DNA of 29,885 nucleotides from NCBI GenBank assembly GCA_038238115.1, contig JBBRYB010000037.1, forward strand, positions 1-29,885, read 5' to 3'. Under the pieces are notes generated by a model. The model was not told the origin of the DNA. It saw only the letters and a list, made by a program, of their open reading frames with translations, and did no database searches. The stretch is from JBBRYB01 sp038238115. GTDB lineage: Bacteria > Actinomycetota > Actinomycetes > Propionibacteriales > Nocardioidaceae. This document shows, in pieces, positions 8,028-15,888 of this stretch (positions are counted from its first letter, which is position 1; the number at the start of each line of letters is the position of its first letter). The translations under genes were made by a program, and so were the position numbers.

Positions 8028-8663
8028 ATGTGGGACATGGACATCCGTGGCCGGACAGCAGCCAACCGCCGCGTCCTGGCTGACTTCTTCGACGGTCTCG
8101 ACGAGGAGCAGCTCGACACGGCCAGCCTCTGCGATGCCTGGACCGTGCGGGAGGTGCTCGGCCACCTCGTGATGCCGATGACCGGCGGCGCGGGAAGGTT
8201 CCTGCTGAAGGTCGTCCGAGCCGGCGGATCCCTGAATCGGGCCAGCGAGGCAACTGCCCGAGAGCTGGCACGTCGTCCGGTCAGAGAGCTCACCGCGCTA
8301 CTGCGTGATAAGGCCGACCTGAGCGCCCATGCGCCCGGGGTCGGCCCGATGGGGCAGATGACGGATGGGTGTGTGCATCTACGTGACTGCGCACGCCCCC
8401 TCGACCTGCCCGACGACGTGAGCCCCGACGACTGGCGGATGGTGCTCGACTGGCTGCCTCAGGGCGTCCCGGGCCTGGTGCCGCGGCGCCGTCTCGGCGG
8501 GTTGTCGTTGCGGGCGACCGACCAGGACTGGTCCTGGGGCAGCGGAGCGGAGATCACCGGCCCGAGCGAGGCGCTGGCGCTCGCGGTGTCCGGTCGTGCG
8601 GTCGTGCTCGACGATCTCTCCGGGTCGGGCGTCGACCTCCTCCGACACCGACTGAGCGACTAG
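8028..8663 (+). CDS. Maleylpyruvate isomerase N-terminal/DinB-like family protein
   Basis: A 211-residue protein of the mycothiol-dependent maleylpyruvate isomerase (MDMPI) or DinB-like family. Seen: the N-terminal helix ANRRVLADFFDGLDEEQLDT, the hallmark CDAWTVREVLGHLVMP (W-T-V-x-x-V-L-x-H-L), and the segment QMTDGCVHLRDCARPLDLP, which often holds a further conserved His. The C-terminal part ends in AVVLDDLSGSGVDLLRHRL. The start is chosen at ATG 8028, six bases after GGGAG; ATG 8025 and ATG 8037 are alternatives. In actinobacteria these proteins are thought to use mycothiol or bind metal. The substrate is unknown. Confidence 0.85.
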   Translation: MWDMDIRGRTAANRRVLADFFDGLDEEQLDTASLCDAWTVREVLGHLVMPMTGGAGRFLLKVVRAGGSLNRASEATARELARRPVRELTALLRDKADLSAHAPGVGPMGQMTDGCVHLRDCARPLDLPDDVSPDDWRMVLDWLPQGVPGLVPRRRLGGLSLRATDQDWSWGSGAEITGPSEALALAVSGRAVVLDDLSGSGVDLLRHRLSD

Positions 8664-8935
8664 CCCGAACGCAAGCATGTCTATCTGCTGAAGGGCGGCC
8701 CCACGCCCGACCATGGCACGATCCAGGCGGACGCAAGGCACCCGTCCGCTGCCTACCGGCGCCTGCGGAGGCACTCGGCCGTAGATGGTGTTGGGCGGAA
8801 GGTCAGTCGCTTTTGCCGGATATCCGCTCGCTTGTGGCTGCCGGTCGGTCGTCTTCCCCCGCGGGTTCGGCACTGCGACTGCCGCCGAAGGGTCACCGGA
8901 CGGCGATCGTCCGGAATCGGCTCTAGCCTGTCGGT

Positions 8936-9541
8936 ATGCCTGCCACGACCTCCACGGACCCCCTCACCATCCGGCCTCTGTCCGCCGACACCTGGCCCGC
9001 CTTCGCAGCCCTCGTCGCGCGGCACAACGGCGTGTTCGGCGGGTGCTGGTGTACCTGGTTCCACACACTGTCGCGCGACAAGGACCGCACCTACGAGACC
9101 AACCGTGACCTCAAGTGCCACCTGGTCGAGGAGGGGCGCGCACACGCCGCGGTGGTCTTCGACGGCGACGAGGCGGTGGCCTGGGCGCAGTACGGGCCAC
9201 CGGAGGAGCTCCCCAACATCCACCATCGCCAGGAGTACGAGGCGGGACTGGTAAGGCCACCCGATTACCGGATCACCTGCATCTTCGTGGATCGACACTA
9301 CCGGCGGCTTGGGGTCGCGGCGTTGGCCCTACGAGGAGCCCTCGACCTCATCGCCCAGGCCGGTGGCGGGGTGGTCGAGGGCTACCCGCACGACATGTCG
9401 AAGCAGCCGGAGGGGAAGAAGATGTCATCCTCCTTCCTCTACAACGGCACCCTCCGGATGTACCAGCAGGCCGGCTTCACCTACGAGCGTTCCAAGGGAC
9501 AGAAGAACTGCGTGATGACCCGAACGATTACCCCTGCTTGA
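8936..9541 (+). CDS. GNAT-family N-acetyltransferase
   Basis: A 201-residue GNAT protein, likely transferring an acetyl group from acetyl-CoA to an amine. Seen: the N-terminal strand LTIRPLSADTWPAFAALV, a conserved GVFGGCWCTWFH segment typical of one GNAT subgroup, the central strand ITCIFVDRHYRRLGVAALAL with the acetyl-CoA loop RRLGVA, and the C-terminal NGTLRMYQQAGFTYERS. There is no ribosome site, but TAGCCT (8924-8929) lies six bases before the ATG, so a leaderless mRNA is likely. It stands alone and converges on the ECF41 gene; a hairpin at 9594-9610 separates them. Confidence 0.9.
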   Translation: MPATTSTDPLTIRPLSADTWPAFAALVARHNGVFGGCWCTWFHTLSRDKDRTYETNRDLKCHLVEEGRAHAAVVFDGDEAVAWAQYGPPEELPNIHHRQEYEAGLVRPPDYRITCIFVDRHYRRLGVAALALRGALDLIAQAGGGVVEGYPHDMSKQPEGKKMSSSFLYNGTLRMYQQAGFTYERSKGQKNCVMTRTITPA

Positions 9542-9593
9542 CACCGTCACTGACGCCCAACTACATCGCGACGGTCCACGCGTACGCAACCAG

Positions 9594-9610
9594 CCGGCAC
9601 CCGATGCCGG
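9594..9610. terminator. Short hairpin between convergent genes, possible bidirectional terminator
   Basis: CCGGCA (9594-9599), a five-base loop, and TGCCGG (9605-9610) form a perfect 6-bp stem between the GNAT gene stop and the ECF41 gene stop. There is no T-tract. This is compatible with the short GC-rich terminators of actinobacteria, but unproven. Confidence 0.35.
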
Positions 9611-9625
9611 TCCCACGTCTCGACG

Positions 9626-10490
9626 TCAGCGTGCGAGCACGGTCAGGTCGTCGAGCCGACTGAGCTTGTACGGGTTGCGAACTGCGTACATACGTGAGAT
9701 CCGGTCACTCTCGACAACGAAGCTGATGGCCGTGTTGAACTCACCGTCCATGACGATCCGCGCGCCCAGGGTGCCGTTGAGCCAGACGGCGTCTACGAGC
9801 GCAGCCGGCACGAGGGTCGAGAACTTCGACAGGTATGCCACGACTGTGTCCGCACCGACGATCGGGTGAAGGGCGGCGGCCACCAATCCGCCGCCGTCCG
9901 CGACCACCACGACTTAGGGGGCCAGCACCTCCATCAGCCCCTGCATGTCACCACTGGTCAGCGCGGCCAGGAAGCGCTCGACCACTCGTTGGTGCTCGGA
10001 CGCGTCGATACTCATCCGCGGCCGGCGAGAGGCCACGTGCTTACGGGCGCGGTGCGCCACCTGACGGACCGCGGCGGTCGACTTGTCGACAGCCGCCGCG
10101 ATCTCCTCGTACGGCAGATCGAAACCTCGCGGAGCACGAACACGGCGCGCTCGGTCGGCGCGAGCGTCTCGAGCACGGTGAGCATCGCCGTCGAGACGCT
10201 CTCGGCGAGTTCGACGTCTTCGGCGACGTCGGGATGGTAAGCAGCGGCTCGGGGAGCCACTCGCCCACGTAGTCCTCGCGGCGGCGGGCGAGCGTCCGAT
10301 GCCGGTTGAGCGCCTGCCGGGTGACGATGCGCACCAGGTAGGCACGTGGGTCATGCACCTCGGACTGATCGGCGTCGGCCCACCGGAGCCAGGTCTCCTG
10401 CACCACGTCCTCGGCGTCGGCAGCGGAGCCAAGCATCTCGTAGGCAACGGTGAAGAGCAGGCTGCGGTGGGTGAGGAACGGGTCGGTCAT
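9626..10490 (-). pseudogene. ECF41-type sigma factor (SigJ-like), multiply disrupted
   Basis: An ECF sigma factor with a fused SnoaL-like C-terminal domain. Region 2 is seen from ATG 10490 (DPFLTHRSLLFTVAYEMLGS, then DAEDVVQETWLRW). Region 4 is seen in other frames (LAPTERAVFVLREV; FDLPYEEIAAAVDKSTAAVR). The C-terminal domain keeps the ADGGG motif and the terminal RNPYKLSRL, which match the DGGGK and NPDKL motifs described for ECF41. Lesions: a frame change near 10231-10240, another near 10121-10127, and an in-frame TAA at 9914-9916 between LMEVLAP and VVVVADGGG. The start overlaps the stop of the CMD gene (ATGA). Known of the family: ECF41 regulates the adjacent CMD, oxidoreductase or epimerase gene, and its C-terminal domain modulates activity. 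Here it cannot be made as one protein. Confidence 0.85.
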
Positions 10491-11071
10491 GAGCGCGAGG
10501 GTACGTCCGCCCGGGCCAGCGTGAACTCGCACGCGTCCGAGAACCCCTGCGACTCGATCCCCATCGCGACGTTCGACCGCGTGTACAGGTTGGCGAGGGC
10601 GATCTGGGTGGTGAGCTCGACTATCGCCGGCTCGCCGAGCTGCTCCAGCAGCCTGGCGAACTGGTCGTCGGTGACGTTCGGCGGCGTTGCTGTCATCGCC
10701 TCGGCGAACTCTAGGACGTCTCGCTCAAGCGGCGCGAAGACCTCTGAGGTGCGCCACACCGGCACCTGGCTGGCCTTCCGCTCGTCCAAACTCTCGTTGT
10801 GGGCGTGGAAGTAGCCGAAGTCCAGGCACCACGAGCAGCCGACCTGTGCGGCGACAGCCATGTGCGCGAAGGACTTCAGGTTCTCGTCGCAGGCACTCCA
10901 CTTCTGTGCCTTGCCGCTGACGGCGAGAAAGGTCCTGAGCACGGGCCGGTTGTGGAAGTAGATGCCTATCGGCTCAGGAACCTCGCCGAGCATCCTCATG
11001 CTGAAGCGCTTCACGCTCGCGCCGAAGACACCGGTGATCGGAGCAGGCTGGATACGCGGGGTGCCGGTCAT
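10487..11071 (-). CDS. Carboxymuconolactone decarboxylase (AhpD-like) family protein
   Basis: A 194-residue all-helical protein of the CMD/AhpD family. It has the redox motif CSWC within AVAAQVGCSWCLDFGYFHAH, including the downstream His, as in AhpD-type peroxidase/disulfide reductase proteins. The start is ATG 11071, five bases after GGAGG; an upstream ATG at 11083 overlaps that site and is rejected. Its stop overlaps the ATG of the ECF41 gene. CMD is one of the three target classes (COE) of ECF41 sigma factors, and an ECF41-like promoter lies at 11107-11133. The frame is clean, unlike that of its sigma partner. The substrate is unknown. Confidence 0.9.
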   Translation of the reverse strand: MTGTPRIQPAPITGVFGASVKRFSMRMLGEVPEPIGIYFHNRPVLRTFLAVSGKAQKWSACDENLKSFAHMAVAAQVGCSWCLDFGYFHAHNESLDERKASQVPVWRTSEVFAPLERDVLEFAEAMTATPPNVTDDQFARLLEQLGEPAIVELTTQIALANLYTRSNVAMGIESQGFSDACEFTLARADVPSRS

Positions 11072-11106
11072 GTCGTCCTCCATCGTTCGGGTGGGTACGA
11101 CATAAA

Positions 11107-11133
11107 GACACCGGCCGCGGCTGCCGTGTGACA
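11107..11133 (-). promoter_or_regulatory. Putative ECF41-dependent promoter of the CMD-sigma operon
   Basis: On the minus strand TGTCACA (11133-11127) is followed after exactly 16 bases by TGTC (11110-11107), 36 bases before the CMD start. From memory, the ECF41 consensus is TGTCACA-N16-CGTC; this site differs from it at one base. It implies that the CMD gene and the sigma gene were autoregulated as a unit. Confidence 0.6.
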
Positions 11134-11292
11134 CCAAGCCCCGGGACCCGCGTCTTGACACCGCGAGCCGGCCACACGCTAGAGGCCCGTCACGCCGCTG
11201 AACCAGTTGTGGCAACGCCTCCGACTGCAAGGAGCGACACCATCCCGAAGTCGACCGGCGCCGTTGGCCTCGTGCCCGAATGGTAGGACCGC

Positions 11293-12505
11293 TCAGACCA
11301 GCTCGCCGCGCTTCCGGCTCAGGTAGGCGCGCTCGGCGGAGTTCTGGGTGGCGGCGTTCGCGGCGTCGTACGCCTCCTTCGCCTCGGCGCTCCGGCCGAG
11401 CCTGCGGAGCAGGTCGGCGCGGGCTGCGTGCCACGCGTGGTAGCCCGTAAGCGGCAGCCGGTCGACCAGCGCGAGGGCGACCTTCGGGCCGTCCAGCTCC
11501 GCGACCGAGACCGCGCGGTTGAGCGCGACGATAAGCGACGGGTCGAGCCGGGTCAGCTGGTCGTAGAGCGCGACCACTTGCGACCAGTCCGTGTCCGGCG
11601 CCGTTGGGGCGTCCGTGTGGACGGCGTTGATCGCGGCGAGTAACTGGTAGCGGCCGGGTCGGTTGATCGCGAGGCACTCGCGGACCAGGGTCGTGGCCCT
11701 CCGCGATCAGCGCGCGGTCCCAGCCGGCGCGGTCCTGCTCGTCGAGCGGAACTAGCTGCCCGTTCCGCACGCGGGCCTCCCGCCGGGCGTCGGTGAGCAC
11801 CAACAGCCCGAGCAGGCCGGCCACCTCCGGCTCCTCGGGAAGCAGCCGGCGCAGGATCCGCGTCAGCCTGATGGCCTCGCTCGTGAGCTCGGCGCGGACC
11901 GGGTCGCCGTCACCGGTGGCGAGGTAGCCTTCGTTGGAGACGAGGAACAGCACCGCCAGCACGCCGCCGAGCCGCTCAGGGAGGTCGGCGGCCTCGGGCA
12001 CCAGGTAGGGCACGTTCGCCGCCGCGATCTTCTTCTTCGCCCGGGTGATCCGCTGCGCCATCGTGGACTCGGGCACGAGGAACGCCTGCGCGATCTCGGC
12101 CACGGTCAGCCCACCGAGGAGGCGGAGCGTCAACGCGATCCGCGCCTCCGGCGCGAGCGCCGGATGGCAGCAGGTGAAGAGCAGCCGCAACCGGTCGTCC
12201 TCGACTGGTCCGGTGGGCTCGTGGGGCGTGTCGTCGTAATGCATGAAGGCCGCCTGGTGCTTGGCGTCGCGCTGCTTCTCGCGGCGGATCCGGTCGATCG
12301 CGCGGCGGCCCGCGGTGGTGGTGAGCCAGCCGCCAGGGTTGGGAGGTACGCCGGACTCCGGCCACTTCTCCAGCGCGGCCACCAGCGCCTCGCCCGCCGC
12401 CTCCTCGGCGGTGGCGATGTCACCGAAGCGTCGGACGAGCGAGGCGATCAGGCGGCCGTACTCCTCGCGGAAGACCCGCTCGACGGCCGCCGCTTCACCC
12501 TGCAT
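11293..12505 (-). pseudogene. ECF42-type sigma factor with TPR-like C-terminal extension, single frameshift
   Basis: Paired with the DGPF gene 20 bases upstream. Sigma region 2 is seen in FREEYGRLIASLVRRFGDI, EEAAGEALVAALEKWPESG and NPGGWLTTTAGRRAIDRIRR. Region 4 is seen in ALTLRLLGGLTVAEIAQAFL and PESTMAQRITRAKKKI. The following extension (AVLFLVSNEGYLATGDGDPVRAELTSEAIRLTRIL) and the helical repeats ending RRLGRSAEAKEAYDAANAAT are typical of ECF42. The frame is lost at about 11691-11697 (one extra base after LIAEGH); the native continuation TLVRECLAIN runs on to a stop at 11293. Read without correction, the frame runs into the CMD gene, which would give a false 672-residue fusion. Core regions are intact, so a shortened factor may still be made, but the extension is reported to be needed for function. 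Confidence 0.85.
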
Positions 12506-12525
12506 CGAACAGTCGTCGTGCCGGC

Positions 12526-12888
12526 TCAGGCCAGGCCATCGAACGGACGGACCTCGACCTTGCCCCGGCAGGCGTTCGACCCCTCGGCGGCGAGCCTGAG
12601 CGCCACGTCGAGGTCGGGCGCGTCGATGACCCAGAAGCCCCCGATGACCTCCTTGGCCTCGAGGTAGGGGCCGTCGGTCATTACCGGCGTCTCACCCTGG
12701 CCGTCGACGACGGTCGCCGTGGACGACGGCTGAAGGCCGCCGGCGAAGACCCAGTAGCCATTCGCATGAAGCTTGTCATTGAAGGCGCCGGTCGCGGCGA
12801 ACGCCTTCTCCATCTCCTCCTTGGAGCTGTAGCTGCCGAAGCCGTCCGTCTCGGCCGGGCCGTGCACGGTCAGTAGGTAGTGCGTCAT
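12526..12888 (-). CDS. DGPF/YCII-family protein (second copy)
   Basis: A 120-residue YCII-related protein with the signature MTDGPYLEAKEVIGGFWVID and a C-terminal RGKVEVRPFDGLA. It begins at ATG 12888 with AGGAG seven bases upstream. It precedes its ECF42 sigma gene by 20 bases, repeating the arrangement at the left end of the window. It belongs to a different subgroup from the first copy: it begins MTHYLLTVHGP and has the GGLQPSSTATVV segment, as in the branch most often linked to ECF42. The frame is clean. Expression is probably driven by the motif at 12944-12970. The molecular function is unknown. Confidence 0.92.
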   Translation of the reverse strand: MTHYLLTVHGPAETDGFGSYSSKEEMEKAFAATGAFNDKLHANGYWVFAGGLQPSSTATVVDGQGETPVMTDGPYLEAKEVIGGFWVIDAPDLDVALRLAAEGSNACRGKVEVRPFDGLA

Positions 12889-12943
12889 CCCAGTTCTCCT
12901 CAGTTCCAGGGCGGTCCCGATGACCGCCTTCCACCACCACCAC

Positions 12944-12970
12944 CACGAACGGCATTACACCGATACGACA
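12944..12970 (-). promoter_or_regulatory. Putative ECF42-dependent promoter of the second DGPF-sigma operon
   Basis: On the minus strand TGTCGT (12970-12965), 17 bases, then CGTG (12947-12944), 56 bases upstream of the DGPF start. The last six spacer bases and first -10 bases, GCCGTTCG, are identical to the site at 730-756. Immediately downstream lies a GTG trinucleotide run (12931-12946 on the plus strand as CCA repeats). Confidence 0.55.
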
Positions 12971-13349
12971 ACCTGCCACAGAACGTTGCGATCGGTTCCC
13001 GGGGACGGCCCGTTCGACGCCCTGACATAGAGGCACCGGACGCCTCGTGTGCTTCGTGACCGCGCGTCGACCCGTGGAACGCTTCTCCTCGCGGCTTTCG
13101 GATCGGGCCCGCTCGTTTGTGGAGTGGGTATGAGCAGGTCGCGCTGGCGGCCCGCCGAGGAAACGGAGCCCAACATGCCCAGCCTCACACAGGTCCCTAC
13201 CCACGTCACTTCCCCCCTGCCGGCCCCCACTGCCGAGCTGCCAGCCCCGTATAGGCCGCCGTTCAACTTGCGTCACACTGCCGCGAGTCTGGTAAGAACG
13301 GCGTGCCAACATCGGCCGAGCCGAGATCGCTCGAAGAGCGCGAAATGTC
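12971..13349. other. Intergenic region upstream of divergent DGPF and DinB-like genes
   Basis: About 380 bases without a gene. It contains a 16-base element at 13024-13039 that matches 14 of 16 bases of 11099-11114, in front of the CMD gene and in the same orientation. Reading frames here have no family resemblance. No promoter for the DinB-like pseudogene could be assigned. Confidence 0.45.
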
Positions 13350-14005
13350 ATGGCAACGAGCTTCACCCGGTCCGACGACTCGCAGGGAGCGGAGTTCGTC
13401 GACGCGGACCTGCGGAGCGCACGGTTCCTCAGGGCTGGCCTATCCGGCGTTGTGATGCGCGGCGTCGACGTGTCGGACACGGACATCGACTCACCGTGGC
13501 TCTCCGAAGGCGAGCTCCCCTTGCGCGTCAACGGCGTCGACGTGCTCCCGCTCGTCGAGGCCGAACTCAACCGCCGCTTTCCCGGCCGCGCCGAACGCCG
13601 CGCCGCAGATCCTGATGGCCTGCGCGCGGCCTAGGCCGGGCGATCCTGGGATTCGAACAGCCGTTTCACCTCATCGGTCAACCGAACGCCGACTACGAGA
13701 TGGACGGCAACGACATGTCGGTCTTCGCGACCGTCACACCCTTGTACGCCGACGTGCTCGAGGTCCGATCAGGTCACGTCGCTATGGTGCGCGACTTCCT
13801 CGCGACCGTCACGTCAGACGAGCTGTTGGCGGCACGCAAGAACCCGCACAGCCCCGACTACCAGGAGACCACCCTCTCCTGCCTGCACGTGATCTTCAAC
13901 GAGGAGTGGCAGGACTACCGCTACGCCGTACGCGACCTCGAGGCGATCGAGGCATTCAAGGCGATCAAGGCGTTCAAGGCGTTCAAGGCGAAGTCTGGTG
14001 AATGA
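13350..14005 (+). pseudogene. DinB-family/pentapeptide-like protein with internal deletion
   Basis: The N-terminal part (ATG 13350) has a pentapeptide-repeat-like segment, AEFVDADLRSARFLRAGLSG, then LRVNGVDVLPLVEAELNRRF, typical of a DinB-like family of about 260 residues. It stops at TAG 13632-13634 after DPDGLRAA. The rest continues at once in another frame (GRAILGFEQPFHLIGQPN, then DGNDMSVFATVTPLYADV and SCLHVIFNEEWQDYRYAVRDL) to a stop at 14005. The family normally has about 40 residues between these blocks, including the first helix of the DinB bundle, so the gene appears to have lost roughly 120-130 bases with a frame change. The C-terminus carries four 9-base repeats (13955-13990). Confidence 0.8.
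13955..13990 (+). repeat. Tandem 9-bp repeat, four units
   Basis: TTCAAGGCG, ATCAAGGCG, TTCAAGGCG and TTCAAGGCG follow one another and encode FKA, IKA, FKA, FKA at the C-terminus of the DinB-like pseudogene. The unit length keeps the frame, and slippage would add or remove three residues. Confidence 0.85.
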
Positions 14006-14122
14006 GCCGGTGACCATCGCCCTTCCCCGCTCCGATCCACTTCGTCGGACGAAAAGAAAGGCGCCTCCTTTCGCCGTCTGTGGACTCACCGACGCGGGGG
14101 TACCGTCGATCCATTCTGGAGC

Positions 14123-14142
14123 CTCGCCGCGCCGGCGGCGAG
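14123..14142. terminator. Strong hairpin between convergent DinB-like and TetR genes
   Basis: CTCGCCGC (14123-14130), loop GCCG, GCGGCGAG (14135-14142): a perfect 8-bp GC-rich stem. A second hairpin, ACCACC-GGA-GGTGGT, follows at 14145-14159. Both lie between the stops of two convergent genes, where a bidirectional terminator is expected. No T-tract is present. Confidence 0.5.
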
Positions 14143-14228
14143 CCACCACCGGAGGTGGTCGACTCCCCCCACAAAGACGCAGACGCCATGACGGTCCGTA
14201 TCCGGGCGGGGACCTGCCGAAGGTCGAG

Positions 14229-14945
14229 TTACGAGGCTTCGATTACTCGGTCGAGCCATTCTGCGAGGAGCTGCCGTTCGGCTTCGCTCAGCATGTCTAG
14301 TCGAAGTGCGAAGGCCCGGACGGCGACCGTGGCTGCCGTGGTCTCGCTGTCGGCTCGCTCGGGCACGTCGGTGAGGATCTGGCGCTGAATTGCTTCGTAC
14401 AGGTCTTCGACGAGACCGAGATCGCGTTTTTCGGGCGGCGTCGCGAGCAACGTCTGGATGGCCCCGATGCCGGCTGCCTGGACGAGGCCGACAGCGCGCT
14501 GCTCGCTGACGCGGAGCCGACCGGTCTCTGCGACCCGATGAATCCGAGACTCCAGAATGCGCCTGCCCGACTCCGCCGCGGGCGAAGTCGCTACTCGGCT
14601 CGGATCGCTCAGGAGACGGAAGAGGTCGGGATTGGCGATACCGAAATCGATCTGCGTCTGCCACCCGGTGCGCAGATCGACCAGGGGGTCCAGGCCGTCG
14701 GCCGAGGCTGCCTCGACGGCGGCTGCCTTGGCTGCGACGTAGGTGGCCATCACGTGCTCAGCCACCGCTTCGAGCAGTCCATCCTTATCGCCGAAGAGGC
14801 GGTAGATCGTCGGCGCCTGAATGCCAGCGCCTTCAGCTACCCCACGTGTAGTGACTGCGGCAGGCCCTTGCTCTCGGAGCAGACGGGCGGCGACACCGAT
14901 GATCCTTGCCCGCACGTCCGCGCGTGTGCCGGTTGCCTCATTCAC
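14229..14945 (-). CDS. TetR-family transcriptional regulator
   Basis: A 238-residue regulator. The N-terminal DNA-binding domain is seen in ADVRARIIGVAARLLREQG, AVTTRGVAEGAGIQAPTIYR and LFGDKDGLLEAV, the standard TetR helix-turn-helix. The C-terminal ligand domain is helical and ends LLAEWLDRVIEAS. The start is taken as GTG 14945; a TTG at 14963 is less likely because TATCGT (14952-14957) lies six bases before the GTG, as in other leaderless genes here. It is divergent from the NmrA-like reductase gene with about 85 bases between starts. It probably represses that gene and itself through the palindrome at 14967-14974. The inducer is unknown. Confidence 0.92.
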   Translation of the reverse strand: MNEATGTRADVRARIIGVAARLLREQGPAAVTTRGVAEGAGIQAPTIYRLFGDKDGLLEAVAEHVMATYVAAKAAAVEAASADGLDPLVDLRTGWQTQIDFGIANPDLFRLLSDPSRVATSPAAESGRRILESRIHRVAETGRLRVSEQRAVGLVQAAGIGAIQTLLATPPEKRDLGLVEDLYEAIQRQILTDVPERADSETTAATVAVRAFALRLDMLSEAERQLLAEWLDRVIEAS

Positions 14946-14966
14946 TTTCCTACGATAACGCAAAAT

Positions 14967-14974
14967 TGATATCA
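14967..14974. promoter_or_regulatory. Palindromic operator candidate between TetR and NmrA-like genes
   Basis: TGATATCA forms a perfect 8-bp palindrome in an A/T-rich patch within otherwise GC-rich DNA, flanked by ACGC and GCGT (14958-14978). It lies just upstream of the TetR -10-like element and about 57 bases before the NmrA-like start, so one bound dimer could control both divergent genes. Confidence 0.4.
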
Positions 14975-15030
14975 GCGTATTTCCGGTGCTACGCTCTGAT
15001 CGGTCTCACTGCTAACGCGAAGGACTGATC

Positions 15031-15888
15031 GTGATCATCGTCACCGGAGCAACCGGCGAACTCAACGGCGCCACCGTCGACCACTTGCTGGAACGGAGGC
15101 CCACGAGCGAGATCGTCGTCGCCGTGCGTGACGTCGCAAGAGCCCAGCGCTTCGCCGATCTTGGCGTGGCCGTGAGACATGGGGACTACGCCGACCCGGA
15201 CACGCTGCCGGCCGCATTCGAGGGCGCCGACCAGCTGCTCCTCGTGTCGTCGAGCGATCCGACCGCGGACGCGGTAAGCCTCCACCGGAACGCGATCGAT
15301 GCGGCCGTTACCGCCGGAGTCGGGCGAATCTTGTACACGAGCCATCAGGGCGCCGCACACGACACCCCGTTCTCCCCTGGGCGCGACCACGCCGTCACCG
15401 AGCAATTGCTCGCCGAGTCCGGAATCGCCTGGACCTCGCTGCGCAACGGCTTCTACGCACACAGCCTCACCTGGCTGGCAGGGCCGTGGCGTGAGACGGG
15501 CGTCATCGAGATACCCGCCGACGGTCCGGTGTCGTGGACGGCGCGGGAGGACGCAGCCGAGGCCGCGGCCGTCATCCTTTCCTCGGACGGCGCTTACGAC
15601 GGCCTGACCACAATCACCGCCAGCAACGCACCCACCTTCGAGGAGATCGCCGCGATCGCCTCAGAGCTGACTGGCCGGACGATCGAGCGATGTGTGGTGG
15701 GCCAGACCGAGTGGGTCGCCGCGCAGGTCGCCGCAGGGCAGCAGGAATACATAGCCCGCTTCCTGCTCGGCATGTATCAGGCGGCCGCCGAGAACTTCTT
15801 CGCGGGAGTCCACCCGCTCCTCGGCACCCTCCTCGGCCGCGAACCGCGCGACGTACGCGACGTGCTCGCACATCCAGACGCTCACTAG
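15031..15888 (+). CDS. NAD(P)H-binding NmrA/QorB-like reductase
   Basis: A 285-residue atypical short-chain dehydrogenase. The N-terminal Rossmann motif is MIIVTGATGELNGATV, slightly altered from the usual TGATGxLG. Later landmarks are DYADPDTLPAAFEGADQLLLVSSS, RILYTSHQGA and TSLRNGFYAHSLTWL, as in NmrA-like and quinone-oxidoreductase QorB-like proteins. The Tyr-x-x-x-Lys catalytic pair of classical SDRs is absent. The start is GTG 15031, six bases after GAAGGA. It is divergent from and probably controlled by the TetR gene. The likely role is NAD(P)H-dependent reduction of a quinone-like or electrophilic compound that also induces the regulator. This is inference; the frame is clean. Confidence 0.9.
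   Translation: MIIVTGATGELNGATVDHLLERRPTSEIVVAVRDVARAQRFADLGVAVRHGDYADPDTLPAAFEGADQLLLVSSSDPTADAVSLHRNAIDAAVTAGVGRILYTSHQGAAHDTPFSPGRDHAVTEQLLAESGIAWTSLRNGFYAHSLTWLAGPWRETGVIEIPADGPVSWTAREDAAEAAAVILSSDGAYDGLTTITASNAPTFEEIAAIASELTGRTIERCVVGQTEWVAAQVAAGQQEYIARFLLGMYQAAAENFFAGVHPLLGTLLGREPRDVRDVLAHPDAH

Noticed and set aside
10487..12505. A single 672-residue protein joining a sigma factor to a CMD domain
   Set aside because: The join results from one extra base near 11691-11697. Correct frames give a sigma factor ending at 11293 and a separate CMD gene with its own ribosome site and promoter.
13640..13665. tRNA-like GGATTCGAAC string
   Set aside because: It is coding sequence (GFEQPF) of the DinB-like pseudogene; no acceptor stem or anticodon arm can be drawn.
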